From positions 1 to 64,000 of the forward strand of contig JAFKKV010000028.1 of the NCBI GenBank assembly GCA_017304475.1: a DNA stretch of 64,000 nucleotides. The letters are read 5' to 3'. Shown here piece by piece: positions 35,441 through 42,301 of this stretch (position 1 is the stretch's first letter; every line of letters starts with the position of its first letter). The notes beneath the pieces were generated by a model. It was not told the origin of the DNA and ran no database searches. It saw only the letters and a list, made by a program, of their open reading frames with translations. The translations under genes were made by a program, and so were the position numbers. Source of the stretch: Hyphomicrobiales bacterium (GTDB lineage Bacteria > Pseudomonadota > Alphaproteobacteria > Rhizobiales > Phreatobacteraceae).

Positions 35441-36466
35441 ATGAAAGCCGTCTTCACCGATCTGCACCGTGGCCACGACCCGAAGCGCTTCGTCCTGCGC
35501 GGCAAATTCGCCCAGGGCGAGGAGCGGCCTGAGCGTGCCGACCGGCTGACCGCCGGCCTGCAGGCCGGCCGCCATGAACTCCACCCGGCCGAGATCTTCG
35601 GCCAGGGGCCGCGGCTCGGCGTCCACTCGGTCGATTACCTGCGCTTCCTCGAAGAGGCGGCGGCCGAGTGGAAGCAGCTCGCCGATGCCTCCGACGAGGT
35701 CCTCGGCAATGTCCATCCGGTCCGGCGCGGCGGCACCATGCCGCAATCGCTCACCGGCCGGGCCGGCTGGTACATGCAGGACATGGCCTGCGGCATCGGA
35801 CCGGAGACCTGGATCGCCGCGTCCTCGGCGACCGACGTGGCGATCACCGCGGCCGAATTCGTCATCGAAGGCGAGCGGGCGGCCTATGCGCTCTGCCGTC
35901 CGCCCGGCCATCACGCCTATCGCGACATGGCCGGCGGCCATTGCTTCATCAACAACACCGCGGTGGTCGCGCAATATCTGCGCTCGGTGCACGACCGGAT
36001 CGCCGTGCTCGACATCGACATCCACCACGGCAACGGCACCCAGGCGATCTTCTACGACCGGCCGGATGTGCTCACCATATCCGTTCATGCCGATCCGAAC
36101 CGCTTCTATCCGTTCTTCTGGGGTTATGCCCATGAGCGCGGCGAGGGCGCCGGCGAAGGCTTCAACCTGAACATTCCCGTGGCGCTCGGTGCCGACGACA
36201 AGGCTTATGTCGGTGCGATCGAACAATCGGCCCGCACCATCGCCGCCTTCGATCCGGGCATGCTCGTCGTGGCGCTGGGCCTCGATGCCTCCGCTGACGA
36301 TCCCTTCGGCGGCGCCAAGGTGACGGCCGAGGGCTTCCGCCAGGCCGGCGAGGCGATCGCGCGGATGGGCCTGCCGACGCTGTTCGTCCAGGAAGGGGGC
36401 TATCTCTCCGACAATCTCGGGCCCAATCTGGCAGCCGTGCTGGGGGGCTTCGAGGCGGCCGCCTGA
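35441..36466 (+). CDS. Histone deacetylase family protein, acetylpolyamine amidohydrolase-like
   Basis: A 341-residue zinc deacetylase of the HDAC fold. The paired histidines are His157-His158 (PPGHHAY), the zinc ligands Asp193 and His195 (DIDIHHGNGTQ) and Asp282 (GLDASADDPFG), with Tyr321 in EGGYLSDN. Numbering and length match bacterial acetylpolyamine amidohydrolases almost residue for residue, so deacetylation of acetylated polyamines is the best guess. I start at the ATG at 35441; a TTG at 35423 is in frame. The next gene follows after 28 bp and may be co-transcribed. Confidence 0.92.
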   Translation: MKAVFTDLHRGHDPKRFVLRGKFAQGEERPERADRLTAGLQAGRHELHPAEIFGQGPRLGVHSVDYLRFLEEAAAEWKQLADASDEVLGNVHPVRRGGTMPQSLTGRAGWYMQDMACGIGPETWIAASSATDVAITAAEFVIEGERAAYALCRPPGHHAYRDMAGGHCFINNTAVVAQYLRSVHDRIAVLDIDIHHGNGTQAIFYDRPDVLTISVHADPNRFYPFFWGYAHERGEGAGEGFNLNIPVALGADDKAYVGAIEQSARTIAAFDPGMLVVALGLDASADDPFGGAKVTAEGFRQAGEAIARMGLPTLFVQEGGYLSDNLGPNLAAVLGGFEAAA

Positions 36467-36494
36467 TCGGGGATCGCACGAGACCGGGGAAGAC

Positions 36495-38177
36495 ATGAGA
36501 CCGAAGGGCCGGGGACCGCGCGAGTCGCTTTATTTCGACTATCCGGTCTTCGACGCGAAGCCGGCTCCGGAGCTTTCCGGGCAATCCCGGCCGCATCCGG
36601 TTGTCATCGTCGGCGCCGGCCCGATCGGCATGACCGCGGCCCTGACGCTGGCCCGTTACGGCGTCAGGAGCGTGCTGCTCGACGCCAAGAACACTTTCAA
36701 CGACGGCAGCCGGGCGATCTGCATCGCCAGGCAGAGTTTCCAGATCCTCGACCGGCTCGACGCGGTGGCGCCTTTCCTGGACAAGTCGCTCGGTTGGACG
36801 CGCGGACGCAGCTTCTATCGCGGCCGCGAGATCTACACCTTCGAGATGCCGCATGGCGCGCATGAAAAGTACATGCCCATGTACAATCTCGAGCAGCAAT
36901 ATATCGAGCAGTTCCTGCATGCGGCGGTGGCGCAAAGCGCGCTGATCGAGCTGCGCTGGGAGAGTGCCGTCACTGATATGGAGGCCCGCGCCGACGGCGT
37001 GACGCTGGATGTCGCCTCGCCGCAGGGCGCCTATCGGCTCGCCGCTGATTACGTGCTGGCCGCCGATGGTGCGCGCAGCACGATCCGCGGCCGCCTCGGG
37101 CTCAGGCTCGCGGGCGAGAATTACGAAGGCCGCTATGTCATCGCCGACGTCCAGATGGACCACGACTATCCGACTGAGCGGCGCGCCTTTTTCGAGCCCG
37201 CCTCCAATCCGGGCGGCACGGTTCTGGTGCACAAGCAACCAGACCGGATCTGGCGGGTCGACTACCAGTTGAAGGATGGCGAGAACGAGGAACTGGCCAT
37301 GCGCGAGGAGACGATCCGCGCACGGGTCGGCGCCATCCTCGCCGATATCGGCCACCACGGCGACTGGGCGCTGGAATGGTGGAGCGTCTATTCCGCCAAC
37401 ACGCTCTGCCTGGACGATTACCGCCACGGACGCGTGATCTTCGTGGGCGACAGCGCCCATATCGTGCCGATTTTTGGCGTGCGCGGTTTGAACAACGGCT
37501 TTGCCGACGCCCAGAATATCGGCTGGAAACTGGCCTATCTGCTGAACGGCGAGGCCGGTGAGCCGCTGCTCGACAGCTATTCGCCGGAACGGCGCGGCGC
37601 CACCCTCGACGTTTTCGCCAATGCCACCAAGAGCACCCGTTTCATGACGCCGCCGACCCGCGGCTGGACGCTGGTGCGCGAGGCCGTGCTGTCGCTGGCG
37701 CTCAGCCAGGATTTCGCCCGGGCCTTCGCCGATCCGCGCCAGATGGCGCCCTATACCTATGCCGACAGCCCGCTGACGCCGTTTGCCGAGCGCGACCGCG
37801 CCTTTGCCGGCGGCCCGGCAAGCGGCGCGGCGGCGACCAGCGTCAGACTGGCGGAGGGCGGTTTCCTGCTCGACCTGGCCGGCGACGGCTTCACCGCGCT
37901 GGTCTTTGCCGATGGTCCCGTGAATGCCGCGATGGCCGATTGTCTCGCCGCCCTGGCGTGCCTCGATCGACGCTTCAAGGCGGTGATCATCGCTCCGGAC
38001 GGGCAGGGTGGCACAATCGCCGATCCGGATGGCGCGGTTGCCGCCCGTTATGACGCGCGGCCGGGCACGGTCTATTTGCTGCGCCCCGACCTTCATGTCG
38101 CCGGCCGCTGGCGTCACGCCGTGCCGGCCGAGATCATCGCGACCCTGTCGGCCTGTCTCGGGAGAACGGCGCCATGA
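36495..38177 (+). CDS. FAD-dependent aromatic-type monooxygenase (group A)
   Basis: A 560-residue flavoprotein of the p-hydroxybenzoate hydroxylase/MhpA type. The dinucleotide motif GAGPIG is at residues 40-45, the DG motif is in YVLAADGARSTIR, and the second FAD motif is GRVIFVGDSAH. The C-terminal 130 residues resemble the thioredoxin-like domain of phenol hydroxylases. It likely hydroxylates an aromatic or related ring with NAD(P)H and oxygen. It overlaps by ATGA a small DUF2783 gene, a pairing I know from related alphaproteobacteria. Confidence 0.92.
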   Translation: MRPKGRGPRESLYFDYPVFDAKPAPELSGQSRPHPVVIVGAGPIGMTAALTLARYGVRSVLLDAKNTFNDGSRAICIARQSFQILDRLDAVAPFLDKSLGWTRGRSFYRGREIYTFEMPHGAHEKYMPMYNLEQQYIEQFLHAAVAQSALIELRWESAVTDMEARADGVTLDVASPQGAYRLAADYVLAADGARSTIRGRLGLRLAGENYEGRYVIADVQMDHDYPTERRAFFEPASNPGGTVLVHKQPDRIWRVDYQLKDGENEELAMREETIRARVGAILADIGHHGDWALEWWSVYSANTLCLDDYRHGRVIFVGDSAHIVPIFGVRGLNNGFADAQNIGWKLAYLLNGEAGEPLLDSYSPERRGATLDVFANATKSTRFMTPPTRGWTLVREAVLSLALSQDFARAFADPRQMAPYTYADSPLTPFAERDRAFAGGPASGAAATSVRLAEGGFLLDLAGDGFTALVFADGPVNAAMADCLAALACLDRRFKAVIIAPDGQGGTIADPDGAVAARYDARPGTVYLLRPDLHVAGRWRHAVPAEIIATLSACLGRTAP

Positions 38178-38395
38178 CGTCCACGCCTGCGCCTCTGCCT
38201 TTCGCCAGGCTCGAACAGGTCTATGAGCAGTTGGCCGAAGCCATCGACCGGGCCGGCGAGGCCAATGAAGCGCTGTTCCTGACCAAGCTGGTCATGGTGA
38301 TGGCGCAGCGCGCCGGCGAGGGGCTGGACTTCGCCGATTGCGTCAAGGTGGCGGGAGAGGATCTCGCGGCACCATCGGCCACTTCGGCCTCCTGA
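38174..38395 (+). CDS. DUF2783 domain-containing small protein
   Basis: A 73-residue mostly helical, acidic protein; FARLEQVYEQLAEAIDRAGEANEALFL and the following leucine-rich helix resemble DUF2783. It starts inside the stop of the FAD monooxygenase (ATGA), so the two products are probably made in step and may work together. No catalytic motif is visible. The function of the family is unknown to me. Confidence 0.78.
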   Translation: MTSTPAPLPFARLEQVYEQLAEAIDRAGEANEALFLTKLVMVMAQRAGEGLDFADCVKVAGEDLAAPSATSAS

Positions 38396-38460
38396 GAACT
38401 GATCCGCCCGGATGGGCGGCCGGCATTGGCGCTCACCGCCTTACCGTCCCACCGCCCCAT

Positions 38461-38540
38461 CCGTCTTGGCCGGGCTTGTCCCGGCCATCCACGAATGACT
38501 TTGGCCGCGCAAGACGTGGATGGCGGGGGCGGGCACGGCC
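38461..38540. repeat. Palindromic repeat, family 2
   Basis: 38462..38493 contains GGCCGGGCTTGTCCCGGCC flanked by CGTCTT and ATCCACG. It is paired with a degenerate inverted arm (CGTGGATGGCG...) at 38515..38540. The 32-bp left arm is an exact inverted copy of 44342..44373. Confidence 0.75.
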
Positions 38541-38594
38541 GTGACGCGGTGAGAACCGGAAATGTCCATCGAATTCTTGTGTTTTTCAAAACAG

Positions 38595-38608
38595 ACCGGT
38601 TGTCCGGT
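38595..38608. promoter_or_regulatory. Probable TetR operator
   Basis: A palindrome ACCGG-TTGT-CCGGT lies 37-50 bp upstream of the TetR start, in an A/T-rich patch (CAAAACAG before, TTTTATTC after) where the promoter should be. Autoregulation of the TetR-GST unit is inferred. Confidence 0.55.
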
Positions 38609-38644
38609 TTTATTCTCGTGTTATCGTTCGTGCAGTGGAGAAGC

Positions 38645-39277
38645 ATGATGGCGACGGTCGAGAGGCGAGGGCTCAAGCGTACCAACGACCCGGACGGGCT
38701 GCGCCGCCGGCTGCTCGATGTCGCCTTCGACGCCTTCCAGCGCACCGGCTATCACGCGACCAGCATTCACGACGTGATGCGGCTCGGCGGTGCCACGGGT
38801 GGGGCATTGCACCATCATTTCCCGACCAAGAAGGCGCTCGGCCTCGGCGTATTGAACGAGCGAGTCGCGCAGGCCGTCGAGGCCACCTGGATTGCCCCGG
38901 TGACCGGCGCCGCCTCGGCGCGCCAAGGCATCCTTGACGTGTTCGACACCATCGCGACCGATCTCGAACGGCAGGGCGGCGTGCGCGGCTGCCCGCTGAA
39001 CAATCTGGCGCTCGAACTGTCGCTGGCCGATGCCGAGTTCCGCATGGCGACGGAAGCGATCTTCCAGCGCTGGCGCGAGGCGCTGGTGCAGCGGTTTCGT
39101 GCCGACCGGACCGATGACGCCGACGGTCTCGCGACCTTCGTGGTCGCCGCCTATTCCGGCGCCATGGCGATGGCCAAGGCGGAACAGAGCGCCCGGCCGC
39201 TGCGCGCCTGCGCCGTCCAGCTGGCCGGGCTGCTCGACCGGCCCGGCACCACGACAAACGACAGCCAGGGGAGATGA
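38645..39277 (+). CDS. TetR-family transcriptional regulator
   Basis: A 210-residue TetR-type repressor. The N-terminal HTH is clear (LLDVAFDAFQRTGYHATSIHDV, then GGALHHHFPTKKALGLGV), followed by an all-helical ligand domain with RGCPLNNLALELS, a segment typical of LmrA/YxaF-like members that sense electrophiles or aromatic compounds. The start at 38645 is preceded by GGAG; the frame upstream to 38426 is within the repeat. The neighbouring GST gene follows almost without a gap, so the ligand is probably toxic to the cell and removed by that GST. Confidence 0.93.
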   Translation: MMATVERRGLKRTNDPDGLRRRLLDVAFDAFQRTGYHATSIHDVMRLGGATGGALHHHFPTKKALGLGVLNERVAQAVEATWIAPVTGAASARQGILDVFDTIATDLERQGGVRGCPLNNLALELSLADAEFRMATEAIFQRWREALVQRFRADRTDDADGLATFVVAAYSGAMAMAKAEQSARPLRACAVQLAGLLDRPGTTTNDSQGR

Positions 39278-39279
39278 GG

Positions 39280-39975
39280 ATGAACCGCATGCGCTTGTTC
39301 TACGGTCCGCTCAACATGTTCGGCGCCAAGGTACAGATCGCCGCCTTTGAGAAAGGCCTCGATTTCGACGTCGTCATGGTGCCCTTCGACATGGACCGGC
39401 TCTACGAGCCGAAACATCCGGAGGTGCTGCGCATCAATCCGAAGCGCCAGGTGCCGGTGCTGATCCATGGCGATCTCGAAATCTTCGATTCGACCCAGAT
39501 CTGCGAATATTTCGAACATCTGAAATCCGAGCCGGCGCTCTGGCCGGCGGATCCGGCGGCGCGCGCCCGGGCCCGCCTGATCGAGCACAAGTCCGACGAG
39601 GTCTATTTCCCCGACATCATCAGGTTGATGAGCCTGCAGGACCGGCTCGGCGACGCGCCGGCGGTGGCCGCGCTCACGGCCGGCGGCCGGTTCCATGCCG
39701 AGATGGAGCGGCAGATCGACGGCCGGGATTACCTCGCCGGCGACTTTTCCTTTGCCGATATCGCCTTCTTCATGGCGCAACTCTTCGGCGAGCGCATGGG
39801 CGCGCGGCTCACCGCCGACCACCCGAACCTGATCGCCTGGCGCGCGCGGATGACGCAGCGGCCGGCCGTGCGCAGGGTCGTCGGCCCTATGGTCGCCTAT
39901 CTCATCTCGGTCGGCAGGCCGATCCCGCACTTTCTGGCCGATCTGGCTGGCGAGCGGCCGGCCGCTTCGGCATAG
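39280..39975 (+). CDS. Glutathione S-transferase family protein
   Basis: A 231-residue GST: thioredoxin-like N-terminal domain (LFYGPLNMFGAKVQIAAFEKGLDFD, NPKRQVPVLIHGDLEIFDSTQI with the cis-Pro and the GSH-gamma-glutamyl Ser position) and a helical C-terminal domain (DYLAGDFSFADIAFF). I start at the ATG at 39280 because GGGGAG lies six bases upstream; the in-frame ATG at 39274 directly abuts that site. Two-gene unit with the TetR gene, likely detoxification. Confidence 0.92.
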   Translation: MNRMRLFYGPLNMFGAKVQIAAFEKGLDFDVVMVPFDMDRLYEPKHPEVLRINPKRQVPVLIHGDLEIFDSTQICEYFEHLKSEPALWPADPAARARARLIEHKSDEVYFPDIIRLMSLQDRLGDAPAVAALTAGGRFHAEMERQIDGRDYLAGDFSFADIAFFMAQLFGERMGARLTADHPNLIAWRARMTQRPAVRRVVGPMVAYLISVGRPIPHFLADLAGERPAASA

Positions 39976-40067
39976 GTCCGGCGGCCGGCGCCGAAGCGCC
40001 CTCTTCAGTGCGGCGCGGGAACGGCTTATGATGGGCGCGGGGCTTTGACGATAATGTCGGAGAGATC

Positions 40068-40568
40068 ATGCGCCTATCCAGGTTCGTCGCCGTCGTCGCC
40101 CTCATGGTTTTGCTCCTGCCGGGCGCCGCGCTTGCCGGCGTCAATGTCCGCTTCATCGCCCCCGAGCGTTTCGGCGATCAGGACTTTCGCAGCCCCTATA
40201 AGCGCGAACCGCTGATCAGGGAGTTCGAGCGCTATCTGCAGCGCATGGGCGAGCGTTACCTGAGGCCCGGCCAGACGCTCAGCATCGAGATCCTCGATGT
40301 CGATCTCGCCGGCCGCTACGAGCCGTTCAACACCCGGTTCAACGACATCAGGGTAATGCGCGACATGACCCCGCCGCGCATCAAGCTGCGCTACCGGCTC
40401 GAAATGGCCGGCCGGACCATTGCCAGCGCCGAAGAGACCGTCTCCGATCTCGACTATCTCATGAATGTCCAGGCGCGCAATTCGAGCGAATGGCTGCCTT
40501 ATGAGAAGGCCATGCTGCGCGACTGGTTCCGCAAGCGTTTCGCCGAGGGGCGCCCGCCGCGCGGGTAG
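40068..40568 (+). CDS. DUF3016 domain-containing periplasmic protein
   Basis: A 166-residue protein with a Sec signal peptide (MRLSRFVAVVALMVLLLPG, cleavage after ALA near residue 23). The mature part carries the DUF3016 pattern: VNVRFIAPERFGD, LSIEILDVDLAGRYEP, then a PRIKLRYRLEMAG strand and YEKAMLRDWFRKRF at the end. The family is small, periplasmic and uncharacterised. It is a single gene followed by an inverted repeat pair. Confidence 0.88.
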   Translation: MRLSRFVAVVALMVLLLPGAALAGVNVRFIAPERFGDQDFRSPYKREPLIREFERYLQRMGERYLRPGQTLSIEILDVDLAGRYEPFNTRFNDIRVMRDMTPPRIKLRYRLEMAGRTIASAEETVSDLDYLMNVQARNSSEWLPYEKAMLRDWFRKRFAEGRPPRG

Positions 40569-40607
40569 AAGAGGGGCGTTTCGAAGAGGCGTGCTGCAGT
40601 TCGGTCA

Positions 40608-40782
40608 GCCGTCCTTCGAGGCTCGCGCAAGAGCGCTCACACCTCAGGATGAGGGCGGTAGGAGAACTGCATCGCCGTTGTTCATGAGGATCGGCTCTTG
40701 TCGCGCATGCCGCACCGTCGCTGTTGCAATACCCTACATTCCTCATCCTGAGGAGCGAGCGCAGCGAGCCTCGAAGGACGGC
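40608..40782. repeat. Inverted repeat pair, family 3
   Basis: Arms at 40608..40653 (CCGTCCTTCGAGGCTCG ... CTCAGGATGAGG) and 40741..40782 (CCTCATCCTGAGG ... CGAGCCTCGAAGGACGG) are inverted copies of each other, separated by 87 bp. This is a small palindromic element without coding capacity, directly upstream of the HigB-like gene. Confidence 0.75.
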
Positions 40783-40815
40783 TATCCTAAATGCAGGTCG
40801 ATGTTCTGGCCATAA

Positions 40816-40835
40816 TGTTCCCATAATTGGGAACA
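40816..40835. promoter_or_regulatory. Perfect palindrome, probable operator of the HigB-like / HigA-GT51 operon
   Basis: TGTTCCC-ATAATT-GGGAACA: seven-base arms with perfect symmetry, 11 bp upstream of the HigB-like ATG. CATAAT at 40811..40816 and again at 40822..40827 could serve as a -10 box, so a bound protein would block transcription. The HTH of the second gene is the natural candidate binder; this is inference. Confidence 0.7.
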
Positions 40836-40846
40836 AGCATGCGCCC

Positions 40847-41116
40847 ATGCAGATTGTCGGCTTGCCTCTCCTCAACGACGCCATTCGCCAGCACCGCGAG
40901 GCCGGGCCGATGCTGCGTGCCTTTCACGCGCTGGTGGCGGCGGCCGACTGGTCCGGCGCCGCAGATCTTCTCGCCACCTTGCCGCGCAGCCGGCAGGACG
41001 CTGCCGGCGGGCCATGGCGGCTCGTGCTCGATCACCCGCCATTGACCTTGCGCTGGTCGGTGCATTTCGCCGCCCGGCTCGTCGTCATCGACGCCATTTC
41101 CCTTGAAATCCCTTGA
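40847..41116 (+). CDS. HigB-like small protein (degenerate or repurposed type II toxin)
   Basis: An 89-residue protein whose middle matches the HigB_toxin pattern: LNDAIRQHREAGPMLRAFHALVAAADW, then ADLLATLPRS, then WRLVLDHPPLTLRWSVHFAARLVVIDAI. HigB toxins of this group have a helix, an A-x-W turn, a polar loop and a closing sheet. The usual C-terminal His-x-x-Tyr-Asp segment is missing: the protein ends at AISLEIP. It may be inactive as an mRNA interferase or altered in function. The ATG at 40847 lies just behind a perfect palindrome. The HigA-GT51 gene follows after 17 bp with a strong AGGAGG site, the order (toxin, then antitoxin) of higBA operons. Confidence 0.68.
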   Translation: MQIVGLPLLNDAIRQHREAGPMLRAFHALVAAADWSGAADLLATLPRSRQDAAGGPWRLVLDHPPLTLRWSVHFAARLVVIDAISLEIP

Positions 41117-41133
41117 TATCAGGAGGTCAGTCC

Positions 41134-42261
41134 ATGGAACCGCTGAAGCCGATCCGTTCCGCCGAGGACCATCAGCGCGCGCTTGGTGAAATCCGCGCGC
41201 TTCTCGGCGCCGCGCCGGGCACGCCGGAGGCCGACCGTCTGGAGGTGCTGGCGATCCTGGTGGCCAATTACGAACAGAAGACCGCCGATCTCGGCGCGCC
41301 GGATCCGGTCGCTGTCATCGCCTTCGCCATGCAGGCACAGGGGCGCTCGCAGGCCGAGCTCGCCGAGGTCCTTGGCTCGCGCTCGCGCGCTTCCGAGGTT
41401 TTGGCGCGCCGGCGGGCGCTGTCGGGCAGCATGGCCGACAAGCTGGCACGCGCCTGGGCCATTCCGCTCGACTTGCTGAGCCGGCCCTATCAGCTCGCCG
41501 GCGGCGAATTGAAGCGCTGGGCGAAACGTGCCGGCATTGCGACCGCCGCGCTGGCGCTGCTGGTCGGCGGCGGCATGGGCGCGCTGGTTGTGACCTATGG
41601 CCAGGACCTGCCCGAAGTCGGGCAGCTCGCCACCTATCGGCCGGAAAGCGTCACGCGCCGCGACGCCAATGGCCGGCTGCTGGAGCGGCGCGATTTCGTC
41701 GCCCTCGACATGATCCCCGGTCATGTCGTGAAAGCCTTCCTGGCAGCCGAGGACCGGCGCTTCTTCGACCATGGCGGCACGAGCTATCCGGCGATGTTCA
41801 GGGCGGCGGCGCAGAACATCATGCGCTTCGGCAAGGAGCCGGCCGGCGGATCGACCATCACCCAGCAGGTCGCCAAGAACCTGTTGCTCGCCGACCAGCC
41901 GCGCTCGTTCGGCCGCAAGGTGCGCGAGGCGATCCTGGCCGGCCGGATCGAGGCGGCGCTGTCGAAGGAACGCATCCTGGAGATCTATTTGAACCAGATC
42001 TATTTCGGCGGCGCGGCCTATGGCGTCGCGGCCGCCGCCGACACCTATTTCGGCAAGCCGCTCGGCGCGCTCAGCATGGCGGAGGCCGCGTCGCTCGCGG
42101 CGCTGCCGAGAGCGCCGAACCTCTATCGCATCGATCTCGCCGACAATGCCGGGCGGGCCCGCTCGCGGCGCGATTGGGTGCTCGGCCGCATGGCCAGCGA
42201 CGGCATGATCAGCGAAACCGCAGCGGTCTTGGCGCGCAACGAGCCGCTGCGCCAGCCCTGA
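41134..42261 (+). CDS. HigA-type antitoxin domain fused through a membrane helix to a GT51 peptidoglycan glycosyltransferase
   Basis: A 375-residue protein in three parts. Residues 4-116 match HigA antitoxins (LKPIRSAEDHQRALGEIRAL, GTPEADRLEVLAILVANYE, then an HTH in RSQAELAEVLGSRSRASEVLARRR). Residues 133-153 form a membrane helix. Residues 165-365 are a glycosyltransferase family 51 domain: AAEDRRFFDHGG with catalytic Glu206, GGSTITQQVAKNL at 238-250, RKVREAILAGRIE and SKERILEIYLNQIYFGGAAYGV at 277-298, and LSMAEAASLAALPRAPNLY. No transpeptidase domain follows. The HTH would stay in the cytoplasm and the enzyme face the periplasm. Start at 41134, AGGAGG seven bases upstream. I do not know this fusion from characterised systems. 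Confidence 0.88.
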   Translation: MEPLKPIRSAEDHQRALGEIRALLGAAPGTPEADRLEVLAILVANYEQKTADLGAPDPVAVIAFAMQAQGRSQAELAEVLGSRSRASEVLARRRALSGSMADKLARAWAIPLDLLSRPYQLAGGELKRWAKRAGIATAALALLVGGGMGALVVTYGQDLPEVGQLATYRPESVTRRDANGRLLERRDFVALDMIPGHVVKAFLAAEDRRFFDHGGTSYPAMFRAAAQNIMRFGKEPAGGSTITQQVAKNLLLADQPRSFGRKVREAILAGRIEAALSKERILEIYLNQIYFGGAAYGVAAAADTYFGKPLGALSMAEAASLAALPRAPNLYRIDLADNAGRARSRRDWVLGRMASDGMISETAAVLARNEPLRQP

Positions 42262-42301
42262 GCCGGGGACGGCAGGCGCCGGCGTGGCGCCTGCCGCAGC
42301 C

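Noticed and set aside
40608..40782. Inverted repeat pair as an insertion sequence
   Set aside because: Only about 175 bp with no transposase and no visible target duplication; a non-coding palindromic repeat fits better.
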